DNA from: an uncultured Lachnospiraceae bacterium | GTDB lineage: Bacteria > Bacillota > Clostridia > Lachnospirales > Lachnospiraceae | Direction: 5' to 3' | NCBI GenBank assembly: GCA_910587295.1 | Contig: CAJULP010000044.1 | Location: 1 to 10,956, forward strand | Length of the DNA stretch: 10,956 nt | Shown here: positions 6,212-10,956 of the stretch, piece by piece | How positions within the stretch are numbered: position 1 is the first letter of the stretch | Layout of the letters: the number at the start of each line of letters is the position of its first letter | Made by a program: the position numbers and the translations under genes | The notes under the pieces: generated by a model | Database searches by the model: none | Told to the model about the DNA's origin: nothing | Seen by the model: only the letters and a program-made list of their open reading frames with translations

Positions 6212-6886
6212 TTAAATCTGCCTGATCCGCCGTTTGGCCGTGGTATGGAGATTACGCCATGCGGTAACGATATTTGCCTGATAGACAACTGCATACATAA
6301 TGCCTGCCATGATAAAGGCTGTCAGAACATCAAACATAGAATGTTGTTTGATAAATACCGTAGATAAAATGATGGATACGCACAGGATAAGGGAGCCGAT
6401 CTGCACGGGCTTGTTTGCGGCAAGCTTCTGGTCATGCATGACTGCCAGATGGGCGCCGATGGAATTATATACATGGATGCTCGGCCATAAGTTGGTAGGC
6501 GTATCTATGCGGTACAAATGTGCGATCATTCCGGTAAAAATATTTTCTCTGGGCATGTTGTAAGGACGGAGGTGATGTCCGTTTGGCCAAAGCGTGGAAA
6601 TCACCAGAAAAACGGTCATCCCGGTAAATAGGAAGATGCATGTATTGACATATTCCGGCTTGTTTTTGAAAAAGCAATATAGGACAACAACGGAAACATA
6701 TGCAAACCATAGGAAATAGGGGATGACAAATATTTCACAAAAAGGGATATAATCGTCCAGCCAGACATGGATGATGCGGGATGGATGCGTTACTGTCCTT
6801 TCCAGATAAGAAAACCATGTCAGATAAATGATTCCATAAATAATAAGTGGTATAGCGTGTTTATATCTTTCATAATATTTTTTCAT
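6212..6886 (-). CDS. PAP2-type membrane phosphatase
   Basis: A 224-residue multi-pass membrane protein with about five or six hydrophobic segments (about 11-30, 48-72, 83-99, 163-178 and 187-203). The three PAP2 motifs appear in order in modified form: HHLRPYN (R107-P108), PSIH (135-138, where classical enzymes have PSGH), and KQHSMFD (180-186), with H138 as probable acid and H182 as nucleophile paired with D186. The spacing and PS-x-H form resemble the branch that includes inositol phosphorylceramide synthase-like proteins. Family members hydrolyse or transfer phosphate groups on lipids such as phosphatidic acid or undecaprenyl pyrophosphate. I chose ATG 6886 because GGAGGAG lies 5 bases upstream; a reading from 6937 would overlap the kinase gene. 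It follows the lipid kinase gene by 17 bases in the same operon. The substrate is unknown. Confidence 0.85.
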   Translation of the reverse strand: MKKYYERYKHAIPLIIYGIIYLTWFSYLERTVTHPSRIIHVWLDDYIPFCEIFVIPYFLWFAYVSVVVLYCFFKNKPEYVNTCIFLFTGMTVFLVISTLWPNGHHLRPYNMPRENIFTGMIAHLYRIDTPTNLWPSIHVYNSIGAHLAVMHDQKLAANKPVQIGSLILCVSIILSTVFIKQHSMFDVLTAFIMAGIMYAVVYQANIVTAWRNLHTTAKRRIRQI

Positions 6887-6903
6887 AATTCTCCTCCAAA
6901 GTA

Positions 6904-7875
6904 TTACATCAAAAAATGCAGTTTTTCCTTTTCGCAAGTCAAGGTAATGGAACTGCTCTTTGCACTGACTTCACCATCGGTATGTATCCATAAAGGGGAA
7001 GATACTTCAATATGGATCCTGGAAGCAAGATAGCGGTCAATACCGCGAAAACGGTAATGTTCACCGATAAAAGCGGTAGGCAGTGCTAAAAAGATAAGCC
7101 ATTTAGGGATATTGCCGATTACGCATACGTCAATAAGCCCGTCATGGAAGTTAGCATCAGGGCAGAATTTAAAGCCGCCGCCTTCGTATTGATGGATCAT
7201 TCCTGCCACAAACAGAAATTTTGGCATGTGCAGCCGCCGCCCGTCGCTAAGGGTAAGGTCGCAGGATATCTTTTTTGCCATAATAAGCTGTTTTAAAGCA
7301 ATAGCCAGGTAAGTCAGTTTCCCAAGACCTATTTTATTCAGCACTCTTTTAAATTTAGAAGTAAGGGCTTCTTCACAGACAGCAGCGTCAAAGCCGATAC
7401 CGCTGCTTACCGCAAAATATCTTTGCTTGGGCAGCTTCCCGTTATTTTGCCACAGGCAGCAGGAAGAATTGTGGTAAGTCAGACAGCCAATATCCATACG
7501 GACAGGCTCTTTACAATCTAAAATGCGCTTTAGGATAAGGGCCGGATCGGAAGGGAACTTTAAATCTCTTGCCATATCGTTGCTTGAGCCGGTAGGGATA
7601 TAGCCCACCTGCACGCGGTCAAAATCGGAGATTCCCTGCAAAGCTTCATTTAATGTGCCGTCGCCGCCAAGGATAATCAGTTTTAAAACACTGCTTTGGG
7701 CGGACTTTAATAAAGAAGCAGACAATTCCTGAACCAACCGGATAACATGTCCTGCCTCACGGGAAAAGAAAACCCTGTATTTAATTTCGCTTCCGTCAAG
7801 GACCGGCTGGATCTGTGACCAGATTTTAATCCCTTTGCCGGATTTCGAAGCGGGGTTGACGATTATATAATACAT
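6904..7875 (-). CDS. Diacylglycerol kinase-type lipid kinase (YegS/DagK family)
   Basis: This soluble family phosphorylates diacylglycerol or related lipids with ATP at the inner membrane face, recycling diacylglycerol to phosphatidic acid. Visible motifs: IIVNPASKSGKG (4-15), the nucleotide-binding GGDGTLNEAL (70-79), GYIPTGSSNDMARDL (91-105), GGGFKFCPDANFHDGLIDV (232-250) and HTDGE (298-302). The 323 residues match the family length. The start is placed at ATG 7875 rather than 7905: a promoter at 7906-7934 would begin transcription at about the position of the upstream ATG, and MYYIIVNP is the usual start. The ribosome site (GGGAAAG, 5 bases ahead) is modest. The PAP2 phosphatase gene is next in the operon, so the pair may shuttle phosphate groups on membrane lipids. 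Which lipid is used cannot be read; related enzymes include sphingosine and ceramide kinases. Confidence 0.9.
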   Translation of the reverse strand: MYYIIVNPASKSGKGIKIWSQIQPVLDGSEIKYRVFFSREAGHVIRLVQELSASLLKSAQSSVLKLIILGGDGTLNEALQGISDFDRVQVGYIPTGSSNDMARDLKFPSDPALILKRILDCKEPVRMDIGCLTYHNSSCCLWQNNGKLPKQRYFAVSSGIGFDAAVCEEALTSKFKRVLNKIGLGKLTYLAIALKQLIMAKKISCDLTLSDGRRLHMPKFLFVAGMIHQYEGGGFKFCPDANFHDGLIDVCVIGNIPKWLIFLALPTAFIGEHYRFRGIDRYLASRIHIEVSSPLWIHTDGEVSAKSSSITLTCEKEKLHFLM

Positions 7876-7905
7876 ATCTTTCCCATTCCTTAAAAACCTT
7901 TCCAT

Positions 7906-7934
7906 ATTGTATCAGTATTTATAATGAGAGTAAA
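7906..7934 (-). promoter_or_regulatory. Promoter of the lipid kinase-PAP2 operon
   Basis: Read on the minus strand, TTTACT (7929-7934) and TACAAT (7906-7911) are 17 bases apart. The predicted start lies about 7 bases further on, near 7899, which excludes the ATG at 7905 as translation start and supports the one at 7875. Confidence 0.6.
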
Positions 7935-7955
7935 GATTTTTTATGAATATTCTGA

Positions 7956-7991
7956 AAATCTTAAGTTTTGCTTAGGAGTTTGGTAAGATTT
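7956..7991. repeat. Inverted repeat between divergent promoters
   Basis: AAATCTTA (7956-7963) and TAAGATTT (7984-7991) form an 8-base perfect inverted repeat with a 20-base spacer in the 207-base gap between the lipid kinase operon and glyA. It lies upstream of both promoters, so it could be an operator; in such an AT-rich stretch it could also be chance. Confidence 0.25.
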
Positions 7992-8027
7992 AAGAAAAGT
8001 TATTTTGGAAAAAGTGAAAAAGAAAGG

Positions 8028-8056
8028 TTTTTTTTCAAAAAAGGATGTGCTATCAT
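8028..8056 (+). promoter_or_regulatory. glyA: Candidate extended -10 promoter of glyA
   Basis: TATCAT (8051-8056) preceded by TG at 8048-8049 makes an extended -10 element. The -35 position (8028-8033) is only a T-run, consistent with an extended -10 promoter. The start would be near 8063, just ahead of AAGGAGGA (8068-8074), leaving almost no leader and no room for a riboswitch. Confidence 0.4.
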
Positions 8057-8082
8057 TATAAAAAACAAGGAGGAGAAAAAGC

Positions 8083-9321
8083 ATGTATTCACTTGATGAA
8101 GTAAGAAATGTGGATCCTGAAATAGCACAGGCTATCATGGATGAGCAGGAGAGGCAAAACAGCCATATCGAGCTGATCGCATCTGAAAACTGGGTAAGCA
8201 AGGCTGTTATGGCGGCAATGGGAAGCCCTCTTACAAATAAATATGCGGAAGGCTACCCGGCAAAGCGGTATTACGGGGGCTGCCAGTGCGTTGACGTGGT
8301 GGAAAACCTTGCGATAGAACGGGCAAAGGAACTGTTTGGATGTGATTATGCGAATGTGCAGCCTCATTCCGGGGCACAGGCAAACCTTGCAGTGCAGTTT
8401 GCCGTATGCAATCCTGGCGATACAATCATGGGTATGAACCTAGATCATGGCGGACATCTGACACACGGAAGCCCGGTGAATATTTCCGGTAAATATTTTA
8501 AGATCGTGCCATATGGCGTAAATGACGAGGGTTTTCTTGATTATGATAAACTCCGTGAGACTGCTCTTTCGTGTAAGCCCAAAATGATCATTGCAGGGGC
8601 GTCCGCATATGCGAGAACGATAGATTTTAAAAAGTTCAGGGAAGTGGCGGATGAAGTGGGCGCCGTACTGATGGTGGACATGGCGCATATTGCAGGGTTG
8701 GTAGCTGCCGGGTTCCACCCAAGCCCGATCCCCTATGCGGATGTGGTCACCACCACTACCCATAAGACTCTTAGAGGCCCAAGGGGCGGACTGATTCTAT
8801 GCAATCAGGAGGCGGCTGATAAGTATAATTTTAATAAAGCTATATTCCCGGGAACCCAGGGAGGCCCTTTGATGCATGTGATCGCGGCAAAGGCGGTCTG
8901 TTTCAAAGAAGCGTTGTCTGATGAGTTTAAAGTATACCAGCAGGGGATCATAGACAATGCCCAGGCGCTTTGCAAAGGACTGATTGACAGGGGAATCAAG
9001 ATCGTGTCAGGCGGTACGGACAATCATTTGATGCTTATGGATCTTACGCCTTTTGAGCTTACCGGAAAAGCGGTGGAGAAAATGCTTGATGAAGCGCATA
9101 TTACGGCAAATAAGAATACCATCCCCAATGATCCGAAGTCTCCGTTTGTAACAAGCGGGATCCGTTTAGGAACACCGGCTGTCACTTCAAGGGGCATGGG
9201 AACGGAAGATATGGATCAAATTGCGGAAGCGATCGCACTTATCATTAAAGGTGGAGAAGAGAAGATTCCTGAGGCAAGGGCGGTTGTGCGGAAGTTGACA
9301 GATAGGTATCCTCTTGTGTAA
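8083..9321 (+). CDS. glyA: Serine hydroxymethyltransferase
   Basis: GlyA interconverts serine plus tetrahydrofolate with glycine plus 5,10-methylenetetrahydrofolate using pyridoxal phosphate, and is the main source of one-carbon units in the cytoplasm. The family signature is complete: NSHIELIASEN (26-36), NKYAEGYPAKRYYGG (52-66), NVQPHSGAQAN (91-101), the cofactor-binding D199 and H202 in VDMAHIAGL, and the Schiff-base lysine K228 in TTTTHKTLRGPRGG. GPLMHVIAAK (261-270) and SGIRLGTPAVTSRG (358-371) are also as expected. The 412-residue length is normal. AAGGAGGA is placed about 8 bases before the ATG. The gene is monocistronic: divergent from the lipid kinase operon, with its own terminator shared with the convergent LUD gene. 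Confidence 0.98.
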   Translation: MYSLDEVRNVDPEIAQAIMDEQERQNSHIELIASENWVSKAVMAAMGSPLTNKYAEGYPAKRYYGGCQCVDVVENLAIERAKELFGCDYANVQPHSGAQANLAVQFAVCNPGDTIMGMNLDHGGHLTHGSPVNISGKYFKIVPYGVNDEGFLDYDKLRETALSCKPKMIIAGASAYARTIDFKKFREVADEVGAVLMVDMAHIAGLVAAGFHPSPIPYADVVTTTTHKTLRGPRGGLILCNQEAADKYNFNKAIFPGTQGGPLMHVIAAKAVCFKEALSDEFKVYQQGIIDNAQALCKGLIDRGIKIVSGGTDNHLMLMDLTPFELTGKAVEKMLDEAHITANKNTIPNDPKSPFVTSGIRLGTPAVTSRGMGTEDMDQIAEAIALIIKGGEEKIPEARAVVRKLTDRYPLV

Positions 9322-9356
9322 GCAGTGATTTTGGTTCAAAAAAATATTAAAATATG

Positions 9357-9402
9357 AAATAATAAAAGCGTTTGTGGGATTTCACAAACGCTTTTATTAT
9401 TT
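9357..9402. terminator. Long symmetrical terminator between glyA and the LUD gene
   Basis: Arms 9357-9376 and 9383-9402 are a 20-base perfect inverted repeat with a 6-base loop; the AT-rich outer part gives an A-run on one side and a T-run on the other, so it terminates in both directions. The last two bases coincide with the stop codon of the LUD-domain gene on the minus strand (9401-9403). Confidence 0.9.
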
Positions 9403-10036
9403 AGTACCCTAATTCTTCCGCAATAAAGAAAACCTTGATCCTTCCGGGAACCCCGCTCCTTCTTGTTACCACAATGTGGCTGCACATGCAGTCGTCGGAA
9501 AGGCAATTGCCGCATTTTCCTGTATGGAAGCATGGAGTATTGCGGTTTAAACGCTTGGCGTTGGCTGGTGCTGCCATATCCCTGACCCGAAGATATCCGG
9601 TTTCCACATCACTTACAAGTTTATTCATGCCAACAATGACCACAACATTTTTCGGACCATGGATCAGGCAGGCAACCCGGTTGCCCATGCCGTCAATATT
9701 AATAAGCTCCCCGTCAAAAGTAATGGCGTTGGTGCTCATGAAATAATAATCGGAAAGGACAGTTTTGGCATAGATTTCCCTGGCTTCCTGGGGGGTGTTT
9801 GCCGAAAAGCGGTCGATCAGCTGGTAAGGGCCTGTTTTCAGGGCATTCATCAAGCCGCATTCTTTTATAGATTCACTGCCGCCCCAGCTGACAACGGACC
9901 CTTCGGGCATCATTTTCAGGACTGCGTTTATACAGGAAGCGGAATCTTCAAAAAAATAACCTTCCATATTTCGTTTCCGGAGATTTTTGATAATGGTTTC
10001 CGCCGAGGTTTGAAAAGCAAGTTGTTTCGGTGTCAT
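9401..10036 (-). CDS. LUD-domain protein (LutC/YkgG-like, DUF162) with C-terminal cysteine cluster
   Basis: The 211 residues form a LUD domain, the fold of LutC and part of LutB in lactate oxidation complexes. Visible features: VVSWGGSESIKECGL (48-62), STNAITFDGELINIDGMGNR (101-120), HGPKNVVVIVGMNK (126-139), and a C-terminal cluster C169, C175, C178, C183, C185 followed by HIVVTRRS, which may bind a metal or iron-sulfur centre. No lutA or lutB partner is adjacent, so a lactate role is not supported; stand-alone LUD proteins are often annotated only as lactate utilization protein. I chose ATG 10036 because AGGAGG lies 7 bases upstream; a reading from 10102 adds 22 residues across the likely promoter. 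A TATAAT on the minus strand (10068-10073) is a candidate -10 box, without a clear -35. Confidence 0.85.
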   Translation of the reverse strand: MTPKQLAFQTSAETIIKNLRKRNMEGYFFEDSASCINAVLKMMPEGSVVSWGGSESIKECGLMNALKTGPYQLIDRFSANTPQEAREIYAKTVLSDYYFMSTNAITFDGELINIDGMGNRVACLIHGPKNVVVIVGMNKLVSDVETGYLRVRDMAAPANAKRLNRNTPCFHTGKCGNCLSDDCMCSHIVVTRRSGVPGRIKVFFIAEELGY

Positions 10037-10231
10037 ATGTATTCCTCCTGATTTTATATTTTTTTTCATTATATAATATATGAGTGTAAATAATCCAGAC
10101 ATAAAGAGAATGACAATTTATAGCAATAAAGGAATTATTTGTAAAAATATGCCTTTATATAGAAACAAATCAGATAAAATATCGATTGGGATAAAAAAAT
10201 GAAAAAATTTTAAAAAAATTGAAAAAATGTG

Positions 10232-10260
10232 TTGACAAATAAAAGATTCATGGATATAAT
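10232..10260 (+). promoter_or_regulatory. Consensus sigma-A promoter
   Basis: TTGACA (10232-10237) and TATAAT (10255-10260) match consensus at all 12 positions with 17-base spacing, the strongest promoter in the window. It is preceded by an A/T-tract region (10190-10228) that could act as an UP element. Transcription should begin near 10267, but no protein gene with a good ribosome binding site follows before the terminator at 10617. Confidence 0.75.
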
Positions 10261-10266
10261 GAACTT

Positions 10267-10652
10267 ACAAAAACAAATTCACATAGATAATCTTAATGAA
10301 AGGAAGGTACAGTCCACCAAGAACATGAGATCAGTTATTTGATATATTAACATAAGTTAAAGATATCAGATAGCAAAATGTGAAAGAGTTAGCTTTTAAA
10401 GTACAAAAGAACCAAGTACGAAAGAAAGCGGATTTCGAATTCGTATTAGTACAGAAGAAAAGGTAACGAGTTACAAAGGAAGAAAAGAAACGTTACAGTA
10501 CACACGTACAAAAGAAAAAATGGAAAAGTACGAAGGAGAAAAGAGACAACTGAATAGGGTTGCAATCCAAAAAAAGGAAAGAGAGGTAAAAGACCATTGG
10601 ATAGCATAGTTTAAGAGCGGGTGTTGATCGAAAGGATTGATGCCCGCTTTTT
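10267..10652 (+). ncRNA. Candidate purine-rich noncoding RNA of about 385 bases
   Basis: The stretch is bounded by a perfect promoter and a strong terminator. Near the 5' end is a hairpin, TGATAT-TTAAC (10340-10351, one bulged A) with GTTAA-ATATCA (10356-10368). A purine-rich section (10400-10560) repeats loosely spaced GTAC words followed by purines, beginning at 10401, 10416, 10449, 10498, 10506 and 10528, and can pair GTAACG (10463-10468) with CGTTAC (10491-10496). A ribosome-site-like AAAGGAAGG (10299-10307) has no start codon at a usable distance; the next ATG (10325) opens five codons. A 69-codon frame without stops (10400-10609) has only an internal ATG at 10520 and no ribosome site. 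It does not resemble tmRNA, 6S, SRP or RNase P RNA. It may be a small RNA or an untranslated leader; family unknown. Confidence 0.4.
10617..10652 (+). terminator. Intrinsic terminator of the candidate noncoding RNA
   Basis: Arms 10617-10629 and 10635-10647 pair over 13 positions, four of them G-U wobbles possible only in RNA transcribed from the plus strand, with a GAAAG loop and five T after the stem. The wobbles show that the plus strand is the transcribed one. Confidence 0.8.
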
Positions 10653-10653
10653 C

Positions 10654-10713
10654 ATTTCATAGGAAAGGATTTGTCGCTGTGAAGTGATAAAGAATATGCC
10701 TTTCCTATGAAAT
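10654..10713. repeat. 15-base perfect inverted repeat
   Basis: ATTTCATAGGAAAGG (10654-10668) and its exact complement (10699-10713) enclose 30 bases and lie directly behind the terminator. It could be a back-up terminator, a REP-like dispersed element, or part of a structured RNA leading into the gene at 10881. Whether it recurs elsewhere in the genome cannot be seen here. Confidence 0.6.
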
Positions 10714-10723
10714 AAAAACCTTA

Positions 10724-10756
10724 TGCGCACGGATGCACGTGGAAACATCCGGCGCA
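10724..10756. repeat. GC-rich hairpin with one bulge
   Basis: TGCGC (10724-10728), a bulged A, then CGGATG (10730-10735) pair with CATCCG (10746-10751) and GCGCA (10752-10756), an 11-pair stem with a 10-base loop. It stands 10 bases after the 15-base inverted repeat and one base before the next structure. Confidence 0.5.
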
Positions 10757-10757
10757 G

Positions 10758-10819
10758 CAAAGTGTCCAAGCCCCTCAAGATTGAGGGGTAAGGGAGTTGA
10801 CGTGGGCTTGCCCACTTTG
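10758..10819. repeat. Nested, partly mutually exclusive hairpins
   Basis: CAAAGTG (10758-10764) pairs with CACTTTG (10813-10819), and AAGCCC (10768-10773) with GGGCTT (10804-10809). Inside, CCCCTC (10771-10776) can pair with GAGGGG (10783-10788). The second and third pairings share bases 10771-10773, so they compete, as in an RNA switch. Role unknown. Confidence 0.45.
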
Positions 10820-10861
10820 TTCCTTTATAGGAAATTCCGAGTTTTGGAAACACAAAAAAGA

Positions 10862-10899
10862 ACAGGAGTTTACCGAACATATGTTAGATAAACTCCTGT
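10862..10899 (+). promoter_or_regulatory. 38-base palindrome enclosing a ribosome binding site and start codon
   Basis: ACAGGAGTTTA (10862-10872) pairs exactly with TAAACTCCTGT (10889-10899), and the centre is itself a 10-base palindrome, AACATATGTT (10876-10885). The left arm contains AGGAG and the centre the ATG at 10881, so folding would hide the ribosome binding site. As DNA it could be an operator. Read on the minus strand a T-rich run follows, so it might instead terminate a leftward gene from beyond the edge. Confidence 0.45.
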
Positions 10900-10956
10900 C
10901 TGGGAACAACGATAAGACGACACGGTTTAGAAGATATAAAAACCTTCCACTCCAGC
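10881..10956 (+). CDS. Possible 5' end of a gene running off the window
   Basis: An ATG at 10881 opens a frame of 25 codons to the window edge, starting MLDKLLSGNNDKTTRF and continuing with RRYKNLPLQ. AGGAG lies 12 bases upstream, slightly far, inside a hairpin. A basic segment such as RRYKNLPLQ often precedes the first membrane helix of sensor kinases, but with 25 residues no family can be assigned. On the minus strand another short frame ends at a TAA inside the palindrome, so a leftward gene end is an alternative. Confidence 0.35.
   Translation, partial: MLDKLLSGNNDKTTRFRRYKNLPLQ

Noticed and set aside
8063..8082. Glycine or folate riboswitch ahead of glyA
   Set aside because: The likely promoter leaves only about 20 bases of leader, too short for either aptamer.
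9401..10036. LutABC lactate oxidation operon
   Set aside because: Only a single LUD-domain protein is present; no LutA (CCG-domain) or LutB gene lies beside it in the window.
10400..10560. Possible CRISPR or tandem repeat array made of the GTAC-purine words
   Set aside because: Spacing between the words is irregular (8 to 49 bases), the units are only about 10 bases and degenerate, and there are no unique spacers or cas genes.
10611..10880. 89-residue minus-strand frame at the right end
   Set aside because: It crosses the terminator and several perfect inverted repeats, has no ribosome binding site and no recognisable motif.

Overview
The window looks like a chromosomal segment from a low-to-moderate GC Firmicute, most likely a Lachnospiraceae-type Clostridia. 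This rests on the strong AGGAGG ribosome binding sites, the SfsA-MutY fusion, the DUF1653 protein with a long C-terminal extension, and the LUD-domain protein with a C-terminal cysteine cluster. It is inferred from the sequence alone; there is no rRNA or other marker gene.

Region 1 (1-1620) is visibly AT-richer than the rest and looks like an accessory insertion. It holds one intact gene: a dCTP deaminase/dUTPase-fold protein that lacks the catalytic glutamate of Dcd and carries two predicted transmembrane helices at its C-terminus. Around it are a minus-strand terminator with no intact gene, and debris of a short XRE-type regulator. This membrane-tethered, probably non-catalytic nucleotide-binding protein is the best candidate for an undescribed system (nucleotide sensor plus membrane effector, possibly defence), but that role is inference.

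Region 2 (1588-6197, plus strand) holds a DUF1653 protein, a cytosolic 5'-nucleotidase (cN-I/PF06189 type), a 575-residue fusion of SfsA nuclease and MutY adenine glycosylase, and a family 2 glycosyltransferase. The first three are closely spaced and could be one transcription unit. The nucleotidase ribosome binding site is buried in a hairpin, and the glycosyltransferase has its own candidate promoter. The unit ends in two hairpins, the second a bidirectional terminator.

Region 3 (6212-7934, minus strand) is a two-gene operon: a YegS/DagK-type lipid kinase followed 17 bases later by a PAP2-type membrane phosphatase. Together they suggest lipid phosphate metabolism. A good promoter lies directly upstream and fixes the kinase start.

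Region 4 (7956-10036) holds glyA (serine hydroxymethyltransferase), divergent from the lipid operon and convergent with a LUD-domain protein; the two share a long symmetrical terminator.

Region 5 (10037-10956) has no complete protein gene. It contains a consensus sigma-A promoter, a purine-rich stretch of about 385 bases ending in a good terminator (candidate noncoding RNA), then a run of hairpins and inverted repeats. The last of these encloses the start of a possible gene that runs off the right edge.
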